Source: Oligoflexales bacterium
GTDB lineage: Bacteria; Bdellovibrionota_B; Oligoflexia; Oligoflexales; CACXFL01
Direction: 5' to 3'
Assembly: GCA_028282865.1 (NCBI GenBank)
Contig: JANQHA010000330.1
Span: 1-8,951, forward strand
DNA: 8,951 nucleotides
Positions 1 to 5,748 of this stretch are shown one piece after another. Positions within the stretch are counted from its first letter, which is position 1; every line of letters starts with the position of its first letter. A program made the translations under genes and the position numbers. The notes beneath the pieces are model-generated. The model did no database searches and was not told the DNA's origin. It saw only the letters and a list, made by a program, of their open reading frames with translations.

Positions 1-217
1 TTTGCATAAATGACTTAGGAAGGTTTGCGAGTAGGTTATCAATAGTTCTTATTTTGTTTTCTAATACAAAATTTTTAATCAAGCTAAACCTAGGGGTAGG
101 CCACTCTTTAGGGTTAGCCGTTTTCAGATTATTAACGCTTGATTCTGACCTAGGCTTACATCCTGAAATTAGCAGTGTTATAGAAAAAATCGTTGCTAGA
201 TATTTAAGATCACACAT
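1..217 (-). CDS. Lipoprotein of unknown function, 5' part only (runs off left edge)
   Basis: Reading the minus strand from ATG at 217 gives 72 uninterrupted codons to the window edge. The product begins with a textbook lipoprotein signal peptide: a charged start (Asp3, Lys5), a hydrophobic stretch at about residues 6-17, and lipobox I-S-G-C with the acylated cysteine at residue 20. After it come KPRSESS, a Pro/Trp-containing stretch and an amphipathic segment ending near NLLANLPKSFMQ. A ribosome site (AAGG, 225-228) lies 7 nt before the ATG, and a strong promoter lies further upstream. The protein is therefore probably exported and anchored in the envelope. Too little of the mature part is present to name a family. 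A 61-codon TTG-started frame on the opposite strand (54-239) is its shadow. Confidence 0.8.
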   Translation of the reverse strand, partial: MCDLKYLATIFSITLLISGCKPRSESSVNNLKTANPKEWPTPRFSLIKNFVLENKIRTIDNLLANLPKSFMQ

Positions 218-251
218 TTGCCGACCTTTAGCTAATTGAATACTAAGGCTT

Positions 252-280
252 ATTTTATCTATCTACCAAACCCTTGACAA
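252..280 (-). promoter_or_regulatory. Sigma70-type promoter of the leftward lipoprotein gene
   Basis: On the minus strand, TTGTCA (280-275) is followed by a 17-bp spacer and TAAAAT (257-252). Each box matches the consensus at five of six positions. Transcription would start about 25-30 nt before the ATG at 217. The -35 box shares five base pairs (275-279) with the -35 box of the opposite promoter. Confidence 0.6.
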
Positions 281-301
281 TATCTGGCGGGAGATTATGT
301 T
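274..301 (+). promoter_or_regulatory. Sigma70-type promoter of the DUF1820 gene
   Basis: A perfect TTGACA (274-279), a 16-bp spacer and TATGTT (296-301, four of six consensus matches) precede the DUF1820 gene. The expected start near 308 leaves a leader of about 45 nt. The -35 box lies on top of that of the divergent promoter. Confidence 0.5.
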
Positions 302-353
302 AGGGCTCTGGTGATAAGCGCCTATTATTAATATCTTGATTTGATTGGTGAAA

Positions 354-716
354 ATGGATTCGAAGAAATTATACAGAGTGAGATTTCAAGACCAAAGCGA
401 GCGAAAAACGGTCGAGGTGGTTGTGGAGTCGGTTGATGCTAGTGAATTTATGGGGCTAGTGGTTCTTGAGAAGTTTGTTTTTAGCGACCAAAAGAAGCTT
501 ATTATCATGCCTGAAGAGGATGAAGCTCGTCAGCGTTTTTGTAAGACCGATCGTTTTCATGTGCCCTACCATAGTATTATTTATATCGAAGAGTTTACCG
601 ATGAACCAGCCGACTTAAAGCGGCTTCCTTTTGTTCGGGAAGTTACTAATCAATCAGAGAAGCCAGAGAAATCAAATCTTTTGAAGAGTCCTGCGGACTC
701 TATTCTAAAGCAATAG
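354..716 (+). CDS. DUF1820 family protein
   Basis: This is a 120-residue soluble protein with no signal peptide or membrane segment. It matches the layout I know for DUF1820: an opening strand LYRVRFQDQ (residues 6-14), a central EFMGLVVLEKFVF (31-43), an acidic stretch IMPEEDEARQRF (54-65), and VPYHSIIYIEE (70-80). The last about 35 residues are polar, rich in Lys, Ser and Glu, and probably disordered. The family is common in proteobacteria and has no established function, so none is proposed here. ATG 354 was preferred over in-frame TTG 345 and GTG 348. None of the three has a good Shine-Dalgarno sequence, so the start is uncertain by up to three codons. The gene appears monocistronic. Confidence 0.8.
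   Translation: MDSKKLYRVRFQDQSERKTVEVVVESVDASEFMGLVVLEKFVFSDQKKLIIMPEEDEARQRFCKTDRFHVPYHSIIYIEEFTDEPADLKRLPFVREVTNQSEKPEKSNLLKSPADSILKQ
685..701 (+). other. Perfect hairpin at the end of the DUF1820 coding region
   Basis: Seven perfectly paired bases (agagtcc / ggactct) enclose a 3-nt loop and end 12 nt before the stop codon. Only a weak AT-rich stretch without a T-tract follows. It may stabilise the 3' end or help termination, since no proper terminator is visible downstream of this gene. Confidence 0.35.
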
Positions 717-871
717 ATACCCTCGCATTTTAAGTCTCATGCTGTGTCCTCGGCTAAAATCCTCCTTGCCGTGCCGTTTTTCGGGTAAATTGACATAGAT
801 GCGCTTTTGTTACGGAGACACCAATTACCGTCTAAAAACTCGACGATGATTAACTCTTCTTCACGCTCTTT

Positions 872-921
872 TATGCAAATATCTGTTTTAATTGAGTAAA
901 ATTTGGAGGCTTATTTGCATA
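872..921. repeat. 10-bp perfect inverted repeat upstream of the lipoprotein gene
   Basis: tatgcaaata (872-881) and its exact reverse complement tatttgcata (912-921) are separated by 30 bp. The pair sits 28 bp or more upstream of the proposed -10 region of the following gene. It could be a pair of operator half-sites or a loose stem. The rest of 717-948 shows no other clear feature. Confidence 0.4.
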
Positions 922-948
922 GCTTATAGCCAGAAGTTTTTCTTTTTT

Positions 949-957
949 TGCTAAAAT
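949..957 (+). promoter_or_regulatory. Possible extended -10 promoter of the cysteine-rich lipoprotein gene
   Basis: TGcTAAAAT (949-957) fits an extended -10 element, with no recognisable -35 box at the proper distance. It would start transcription about 30 nt before GTG 995. An alternative is the weaker pair TTGGAG (903-908) and TATAGC (925-930), which would place the right arm of the inverted repeat inside the promoter spacer. Confidence 0.35.
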
Positions 958-994
958 ACAGATATTGCTCACGAACATAGACAACGGAGAAAAT

Positions 995-1954
995 GTGAAT
1001 AAGGTTTTTGGATCATTGGTGCTGACCCTTGCGATGTTGCTGTCTTGCAAGTCTTCTGTTGTGCCAGAGAGCCAATCTGGCCTCTCGGCGACGATATCCT
1101 TCGGCTCAAACATTGGTACTTCAGACAAGTTTTACGAATTACTAGGAGGGAAAAGTAGTAAATGTCCAGAGTTCAAGGGTACCGGTGGGTGTGACGGAGC
1201 TTCTGCCTTTTTAGCTTTCTACCAAGCTAAATTTAGTTCTAAAACTTGTGAAGACAAAGCCATAAGTGGTAAAGATTCCTCGACTGCGTCTAAGGTTACT
1301 CTCAAACAAGGGTGTAGTTACACGCTAGATTTATCTTATAGTGAGGCTCTGAAGGGTAAAAGCTGTTTTGCTGGAAAGTTAGACTTTTCAATACCTAAGG
1401 GAAAAACGGTACTTCATATAGATCCTTCAGTTGTTCCGACCCAGTACTGTCAGTCTAAAGGCTTTCCAGATTTAAAAGTTACGACACCAAAAGTTGATAC
1501 ATCGATAGTCATCAACCCTAAAATTGGAAATAATGGTAATAACAACCCTGTGAGCAGTGCTCAGTCAATTTCTGTCAGTTCTATTTTAAATAGAATCAAG
1601 GAGTCTAAAGATCTGTTAGCTTATAATGAAGTAGTGAGATCACAAGAAGTGTTAGAGGCGCAGGTGGGTAAAACGTTATCTACTACAGCAAAACTGGTAG
1701 ATATTAGAGCAGGCGGTAGCACTCTTTTCTATTACTTTGAGTTAATAGATAGCTCTTTAAACGCGTTTGCAGCTAACAATGGCTTTGACTTCGCTTTTAC
1801 AGTTGCCCAAAGTACTGGTACCAACTCTTTTAGACATATGAAAGCTGGTGATGTCTTTGATATAACATCTTCGATTAATTATTTTTCTAGAGAAAGTGAA
1901 ACATATAACTATAGCTGTGCGCTGAACAAGACAGGAACTTTTACCAAGAAGTAA
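995..1954 (+). CDS. Two-domain cysteine-rich lipoprotein, unknown family
   Basis: The 319-residue product starts with a lipoprotein signal peptide (Lys3, hydrophobic 4-16, lipobox L-L-S-C with the acylated Cys18). GTG 995 was chosen over in-frame TTG 965 because GGAGA lies at 986-990 and the signal peptide then begins correctly. The mature protein has two parts. An N-terminal part (about 19-170) holds six cysteines (57, 66, 85, 107, 124, 152), enough for three disulfides in the periplasm. An Asn/Gly linker (about 178-184) joins it to a C-terminal part (about 190-319) with one further Cys near the end. The C-terminal pattern GKTLSTTAKLVDI...FYYFELID...MKAGDVFDIT is strand-rich and reminiscent of a small beta-barrel such as an OB fold; this is only inference. 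I do not recognise the family. The gene stands alone and is followed by a terminator. Confidence 0.8.
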   Translation: MNKVFGSLVLTLAMLLSCKSSVVPESQSGLSATISFGSNIGTSDKFYELLGGKSSKCPEFKGTGGCDGASAFLAFYQAKFSSKTCEDKAISGKDSSTASKVTLKQGCSYTLDLSYSEALKGKSCFAGKLDFSIPKGKTVLHIDPSVVPTQYCQSKGFPDLKVTTPKVDTSIVINPKIGNNGNNNPVSSAQSISVSSILNRIKESKDLLAYNEVVRSQEVLEAQVGKTLSTTAKLVDIRAGGSTLFYYFELIDSSLNAFAANNGFDFAFTVAQSTGTNSFRHMKAGDVFDITSSINYFSRESETYNYSCALNKTGTFTKK

Positions 1955-1989
1955 TTAGTTAGAAATTTATTGTTTTTAGTCATAATCTA

Positions 1990-2013
1990 AGCGGTCCGTC
2001 GACCGCTTTTTTT
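1990..2013 (+). terminator. Rho-independent terminator
   Basis: A 7-bp stem, agcggtc (1990-1996) paired with gaccgct (2001-2007), encloses loop cgtc and runs straight into a T-tract (2007-2013). It ends the lipoprotein gene. On the other strand the hairpin lacks a T-tract, so for the converging TPM operon it would be at most a weak terminator. Confidence 0.85.
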
Positions 2014-2019
2014 GCGAGC

Positions 2020-2688
2020 TCACTCCTTAATCACAAGATGATTGTGAAGCTCATTCTTATCATTCGGTTGGATAGGAAAATTTGGCTCGAGAAGTTCCCC
2101 GCAGCGGTCGATTGCCTGGCACAAACCTGTAGCTAGATCTCTCTTCTTGAGAGAGCTTAGGATCATTTTTACGATTCCATCCCACGTCTCAGCTGGAAGT
2201 TTTTTGGAGATAGCTCGATCTGCTAGGACTACGACTCGATGCTCCATCATTGAGACAAAGATCAAGATCCCTGTAGATCCGTCTGTTTCGTGAAGATTCG
2301 CGTGATAAAATTCCACTTCGCTGCGTTGAGCGACTTGTAGAATCCGGTCGTCTGGAGAAACGAGGCTCCTTTGCACGACGAGAGATCTGCTGAGTACACT
2401 ACTTAGAAGAATAAAAGGAATCATCAATGCGAGATCGTAGTAGGGAGTGTATTTTACTGCTAATGTGGTTTGAAGTAGTTCATGACCACCAAGAACGAAG
2501 TATCCGATCCAGAACATGCAAAACAATATTACCGGCACGTGACCGGTGGTGGAGCTGCTACGTACAACCATCGGAACAACTTCGCCAGATGTCTTTGTCT
2601 CTGCTGTCGCCACCGCCTGTTCGATCTGATCTAGTCCGGTGTCGCTTAGGTAAAGTTTGAGCCATCTAGGAATGAATTTTTTATTCAT
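2020..2688 (-). CDS. TPM-domain membrane protein (third gene of the LemA operon)
   Basis: This is a 222-residue protein of the TPM (formerly DUF477) superfamily, of the type usually found beside LemA and YgcG-like genes. Visible are the opening LDQIEQAVATAETKTSGEVV (about 19-38), two membrane segments (about 50-70 and 85-105), the core TGILIFVSMMEHRVVVLAD, and the C-terminal ending NELHNHLV. The fold core probably faces one side of the inner membrane, interrupted by the membrane hairpin. The start is ATG 2688, with AGGAGG at 2702-2697, 8 nt upstream. The frame remains open further upstream to about 2796, but only as an alternate reading of the neighbour's glycine tail. The previous gene stops 1 nt earlier, so translation is likely coupled. 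The biochemical role is not established. Confidence 0.85.
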   Translation of the reverse strand: MNKKFIPRWLKLYLSDTGLDQIEQAVATAETKTSGEVVPMVVRSSSTTGHVPVILFCMFWIGYFVLGGHELLQTTLAVKYTPYYDLALMIPFILLSSVLSRSLVVQRSLVSPDDRILQVAQRSEVEFYHANLHETDGSTGILIFVSMMEHRVVVLADRAISKKLPAETWDGIVKMILSSLKKRDLATGLCQAIDRCGELLEPNFPIQPNDKNELHNHLVIKE

Positions 2689-2689
2689 A

Positions 2690-2800
2690 TCACCAACCTC
2701 CTGAAGCGCCGCCGCCACTAAAGCCACCGCCGCCACCAGAGAATCCACCTCCGCCGCCGAAACCTCCACCACCTCCGTAGTAGCCACCACGACCACCTCT
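2690..2800 (-). repeat. Low-complexity glycine-codon repeat
   Basis: Nearly uninterrupted GGN codons with a few Phe, Ser and Tyr codons encode the glycine-rich tail. The stretch is much more GC-rich than its surroundings and is prone to slippage and length variation. It also leaves other frames open, which explains the spurious extension of the neighbouring gene. Confidence 0.7.
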
Positions 2801-3454
2801 ACTAAACAGCATGGCTAGGAGTATAAGTCGGCCAGTAGGGGTGAAAATGAGGAACAAGAAAAATAGCAGCATAATGAGTTGCATAATCCAATGAGCTTTT
2901 TTCTTTTTTTGCGGGTGGTGAGAAACGGCTGGGTTCATTCCATCTAGTTTAAAGCCTGGATCGATGTGGGAGATGATTGCTACAGCCCCTGATAAGATCC
3001 CTTGGTCAAACTGACCGCGCTTGAATGCTGGGCTAATGTATTGATCAATGATTCTTTTGGCGTAGGCATCCGGGATATCACCTTCGAGCCCCTGTCCAAC
3101 CTCGATACGAATCTTACGGTCGCCTTTAGAGGTCAGGATAAAAACTCCACGATCGGTTTCTACGTCACCTAGCTGCCATCGCTCCGCAATTCTAATCGAC
3201 ACTGACTCCAAGGAATCGCCATCGAGCGACTTTAGGGTGATCACCCCAAGCTGCGCTTTGGTTTTTTGATGAAACTGTAAAAGGAGCTGCTCAAGTGCTT
3301 GCTTGGCCTTCGGGCTTAAAATCGCCGCTTGATCGATGACGGGGCGATTGAACTTAATTTTTCCAATAGGATCGGCACGAAGCTTAGGTGGCGTAACTAA
3401 AACTAAGCTAGCAAAAAAAAGGATAAATACGCGTGACAGATTACAAATCGACAT
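2690..3454 (-). CDS. TPM/YgcG-family secreted protein with glycine-rich tail
   Basis: The 254-residue product has a signal peptide (hydrophobic 9-20, likely cleavage after Ala27) and a periplasmic TPM domain at about 36-165. TPM landmarks are DQAAILS (41-47), TDRGVFIL (100-107), RIEVGQGLEGDIPDA (116-130) and SPAFKRGQFDQGI (141-153). A Lys-rich stretch is followed by a membrane region (about 189-217) and a Gly-rich C-terminal tail (219-254) with repeated GGGGFSGG units ending in SGGW, the classic tail of this family. The start ATG 3454 overlaps the lemA-like gene by 14 bp and has no good Shine-Dalgarno, which fits translational coupling. Members are thought to serve envelope or stress functions together with LemA; some TPM proteins show phosphatase activity, which is not assumed here. 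Confidence 0.88.
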   Translation of the reverse strand: MSICNLSRVFILFFASLVLVTPPKLRADPIGKIKFNRPVIDQAAILSPKAKQALEQLLLQFHQKTKAQLGVITLKSLDGDSLESVSIRIAERWQLGDVETDRGVFILTSKGDRKIRIEVGQGLEGDIPDAYAKRIIDQYISPAFKRGQFDQGILSGAVAIISHIDPGFKLDGMNPAVSHHPQKKKKAHWIMQLIMLLFFLFLIFTPTGRLILLAMLFSRGGRGGYYGGGGGFGGGGGFSGGGGGFSGGGASGGW

Positions 3455-4031
3455 TAGGAGTCTGCTCGTTTTGCTGTTGCTCTTCAGCAGATACGCTCCA
3501 CTGGGGAAGTTTTTCTTCGTTAAGGATGAATTTAGCAGTCAAACTTGTGGGGAATACCGTCACAAGGTTATTAAATAGCTTTATGGATTCGATATGCCGT
3601 TGCCTAGCAACTGCAATCCGGTTCTCCGTGCCTTCGAGTTGTGCTTGGAGGTCGCGAAAGTTTTGGTCAGCCTTTAGGTTTGGATACTTTTCAACCACCA
3701 CCATTAATCTACCAAGTGCTTGGCTAAGCCCACCCTGAGCTTGCTGAAACTTGAGAAGCTGATCAGCATTCATTTTACTTGGGTCAATCGTTGCTTTAGT
3801 AGCCTTCGCTCGAGCTTCTACCACGGCTTGCAAGGTTTCTCTTTCGTGCTTGGCATAGCCTTTAACGACTTTAACCAAATTTGGGATAAGGTCGGCTCTT
3901 CGCTTATATTGATTGCTAACCTCAGCTAGCTTTGCTTCGACTTCGTTTTTTGCTTTAGGAATCGATTGAATTCCGCAGCTAGTTAAGCTGATAAAAATTA
4001 GGATGCTGAGTGTGTTTAATATAGTTTTCAT
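3441..4031 (-). CDS. LemA family protein, predicted lipoprotein
   Basis: This is a 196-residue LemA-family protein. The hallmark helix pattern is clear: NQYKRRADLIPNLVKVVKGY (40-59), HERETLQAVVEARAKAT (62-78), YPNLKADQNFRDLQAQLEGT (115-134), ENRIAVARQRHIESIKLFNN (135-154) and TVFP (157-160). The N-terminus ends in lipobox L-T-S-C (Cys19), so this copy is predicted to be lipidated, rather than held by the usual N-terminal membrane helix. The C-terminus is a polar Glu/Gln-rich tail. AGAAGGA lies 9 nt before the ATG. It is the first gene of a three-gene operon with two TPM-domain proteins. The family is widespread, forms helical bundles in the envelope, and has no firmly known role. Confidence 0.92.
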   Translation of the reverse strand: MKTILNTLSILIFISLTSCGIQSIPKAKNEVEAKLAEVSNQYKRRADLIPNLVKVVKGYAKHERETLQAVVEARAKATKATIDPSKMNADQLLKFQQAQGGLSQALGRLMVVVEKYPNLKADQNFRDLQAQLEGTENRIAVARQRHIESIKLFNNLVTVFPTSLTAKFILNEEKLPQWSVSAEEQQQNEQTPNVDL

Positions 4032-4058
4032 GATTCAAATTCCTTCTAATGAACTGGG

Positions 4059-4087
4059 ATCATATGGTATTTTTTGCTATTCTCCAA
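4059..4087 (-). promoter_or_regulatory. Sigma70-type promoter of the LemA/TPM operon
   Basis: On the minus strand, TTGGAG (4087-4082) is followed by a 17-bp spacer and TATGAT (4064-4059, five of six consensus matches). The distance to the lemA-like ATG gives a leader of roughly 20 nt containing the ribosome site. Confidence 0.55.
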
Positions 4088-4144
4088 GAGATAAACGACT
4101 GAGCTACCGGGAATTCGGGTAGTTGTTTGAATCGAGGCCATAGT

Positions 4145-4948
4145 ATGGAAGAAAACCCTTATTTAATCGAGCCGGCTAAAGGGGCACCAGTTCCTATTAT
4201 TATTAGCGTACCTCACTCTGGAACTGAATTTCCACCAGAGCTTGAGGCAGCTTTTTTACCGAAGCACGTCGAGTTTCCAGAAGACACCGACTGGCTTGTG
4301 GATCAGCTTTATAGTTTTGCTCCAAGCCTCGGCATCACTGTCATTCGTGCACGTTATAGTCGTTATGTTATCGACCTTAATCGTGATCCTAGCCAGCAAA
4401 GGCTTTACAGTGATGGCCGGAGTGAAAGCAGTTTACTTCCGACCAAAAACTTCTCACTAGAGAGTCTTTATAAAACAACGGAGCCTACTGAACAAGATGT
4501 GAGGATTAGATTAGAGAAGTATTATTGGCCTTATTACCGGGCTATTGAGTCATTGATCGAAGGGCTATTGAAGAAGTTTCCTCGGGTTTTGCTTTATGAT
4601 GCTCATAGTATTCGTAGGCAGGTTGCTAGTATTTCATCCGATTCGTTTCCGGATTTAATGCTGGGTTCTAATTACGGTAAAGCCGCTGATCTAGAGTTGA
4701 TTGATGTGGCGATGAATCAGTTAAGTCAGAGCGATTACTCGGTGGTTAAGGATCATATTTTTGCTGGTGGACATATCACTAGGTATTTTGGTCAGCCGGA
4801 TCAGGGGGTTCATGCTTTACAATTGGAGAGGTGTTGGGATCTATATCTGGAAGAGGACCCACGTGTCTTGGATCAATCGAAGGCAGCCCGGCTGTCGGAG
4901 TTGTTGCAGAGAAATTTGGAAGCTTTGGTTGAGAAAGTAAGTTCGTAG
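4145..4948 (+). CDS. hutG: N-formylglutamate amidohydrolase (deformylase)
   Basis: This 267-residue protein closely follows the Pseudomonas-type HutG, which hydrolyses N-formyl-L-glutamate to glutamate and formate in the last step of one histidine degradation route. Conserved blocks are ISVPHSG (20-26), DTDW (47-50), SRYVIDLNRDP (72-82), DAHSIR (152-157), AGGHITRYFGQP (207-218) and VHALQLE (222-228). The His and Asp/Glu residues in these blocks fit a metal-dependent hydrolase. Length and motif order are normal. ATG 4145 was chosen over in-frame TTG 4127 because GAGG (4134-4137) lies 7 nt before it and the conserved part begins soon after. No hutH, hutU, hutI or hutF is visible nearby. The gene is divergent from the LemA operon and seems to be transcribed alone, so its real substrate could be another N-formyl compound. 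Confidence 0.88.
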   Translation: MEENPYLIEPAKGAPVPIIISVPHSGTEFPPELEAAFLPKHVEFPEDTDWLVDQLYSFAPSLGITVIRARYSRYVIDLNRDPSQQRLYSDGRSESSLLPTKNFSLESLYKTTEPTEQDVRIRLEKYYWPYYRAIESLIEGLLKKFPRVLLYDAHSIRRQVASISSDSFPDLMLGSNYGKAADLELIDVAMNQLSQSDYSVVKDHIFAGGHITRYFGQPDQGVHALQLERCWDLYLEEDPRVLDQSKAARLSELLQRNLEALVEKVSS

Positions 4949-4981
4949 GCTTGAGCTGACTGTGCATGTTGGATGGGTTGA

Positions 4982-5081
4982 GTATGGCACTTCTCTCCCG
5001 TCATTGCGAGCGCGAAGCGCGTGGCAATCTGTTGCAAATTTTGATAAGTTTTCGATCTGAAACAGCTAAGCGTATGGCACT
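4982..5081 (+). repeat. Direct repeat gtatggcact flanking a palindromic repeat
   Basis: gtatggcact occurs at 4982-4991 and again at 5072-5081, with similar bases just after each copy (ct at +2/+3). The two copies bracket the palindrome at 5003-5028. They may reflect a small duplication or insertion, or chance. Confidence 0.3.
5000..5030. repeat. Dispersed REP-like palindrome (tcattgcgag...gcaatc class)
   Basis: The stretch pairs attgc (5003-5007) with gcaat (5024-5028) around an inner stem gcgc-gaa-gcgc (5010-5020), giving an imperfect hairpin with a GAA loop. Sequence and shape match a palindromic repeat I know from intergenic regions of many unrelated bacteria. Translated, such repeats give the familiar spurious motif RHCERE-AR-N-L, and an open frame here (4966-5214) does exactly that. 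The rest of 4949-5164 shows no gene. Confidence 0.65.
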
Positions 5082-5164
5082 ACTTTCGCAATTTTTCATC
5101 TGCCAAGGTAATATGTTAGTTCACGATTTTGTCGGTACAATGATCCGAGATAGGGGCGCAAGTT

Positions 5165-5704
5165 TTGAATCTTCATTTCCGTTTACTACTTACAATTTTC
5201 AGGGCGTTATTTAAATCTAAGATTTCTGATTTTGAAAAAACATCGGAAAACTTTACGGTTTTGCCTACAGATGGTCATATTCCGCTTTTTAAATCAATGT
5301 GCGGGGGACGATATTTCGGATTTATGGACCTAGGGAGAGTAGATCAGGTAACTCGTCTCGGGGTACTTCAAATTATGAAAGGAAAAAGCTTGGGAATCAT
5401 GATAGGTGGCCAGTCGATCGTGTACAGAAAACCTTTAAAGGTTTTTCGATCATTTACTCTAAGCACAGAAATCGTATCTTGGGATGAAAAATTCTTTTAT
5501 GTAAGACAGGTATTTAGGCAAAGAGAAAATATCTGTGCAATAGGTTTCGTTCAAGCCACTTTTAGAGGAAAAGATGGCATCTATTCTCCTAAGAAATTGA
5601 TTGCGGACATAGGGATCCCTGATCGTGATTTGGAACAAAACGATGGGGTTACGGACTGGTTGAGGTTTCGTGATGGAATTTTAGAGGAAATTGATCGAGC
5701 TTGA
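5165..5704 (+). CDS. THEM6-like / 4HBT_2 hot-dog thioesterase family protein
   Basis: This 179-residue protein resembles the THEM6-like branch of the hot-dog acyl-CoA thioesterases. Shared features are the hydrophobic N-terminus NLHFRLLLTIFRALF (2-16), LPTD (33-36), GRYFGFMDLGRVD (48-60), SIVYRKPLKVFRSFTLSTEI (84-103), SWDEKFFYVRQVF (105-117) and FVQATFRG (128-135). The hydrophobic start may bind the inner membrane. The family normally has an Asp-x-Asn-x-His-x-Asn-Asn stretch before GRY that includes the catalytic Asp. Here that place reads GHIPLFKSMCG, so activity is doubtful or the substrate differs. Start TTG 5165 is supported by AGGGG at 5152-5156, 8 nt upstream, and by agreement with the usual family N-terminus. 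No clear promoter is visible. The natural substrate is unknown. Confidence 0.72.
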   Translation: MNLHFRLLLTIFRALFKSKISDFEKTSENFTVLPTDGHIPLFKSMCGGRYFGFMDLGRVDQVTRLGVLQIMKGKSLGIMIGGQSIVYRKPLKVFRSFTLSTEIVSWDEKFFYVRQVFRQRENICAIGFVQATFRGKDGIYSPKKLIADIGIPDRDLEQNDGVTDWLRFRDGILEEIDRA

Positions 5705-5714
5705 ACGAACCGAT

Positions 5715-5742
5715 TTTCTCAAGAAAGAAAACTTAAAATTTT
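5715..5742. promoter_or_regulatory. Possible operator region of the toxin-antitoxin pair
   Basis: Two small dyads lie just before the toxin gene: tttct-ca-agaaa (5715-5726) and aaaatttt (5735-5742). HigA-type antitoxins usually repress their own operon by binding such dyads. The arms are short and AT-rich, so this assignment is weak. Confidence 0.25.
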
Positions 5743-5748
5743 GCAGCC

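Noticed and set aside
54..239. Plus-strand 61-codon frame starting at TTG
   Set aside because: It has no ribosome site and is antisense to a minus-strand gene with promoter, ribosome site and lipobox.
790..818. Promoter with perfect TTGACA at 790-795
   Set aside because: No acceptable -10 box lies 15-19 bp downstream, and the next gene starts about 200 bp away.
871..1128. Minus-strand 85-codon frame
   Set aside because: It overlaps the signal peptide and early mature region of the well-supported lipoprotein gene, and its product shows no family features.
2689..2796. Upstream extension of the second TPM gene (Val/Ala-rich start)
   Set aside because: This is an alternate-frame reading of the glycine-codon repeat. 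The real start at 2688 has an AGGAGG site and a normal family N-terminus.
4966..5214. 82-codon plus-strand frame
   Set aside because: It translates the dispersed palindrome into the familiar spurious RHCERE-type motif, and its end overlaps the thioesterase start.
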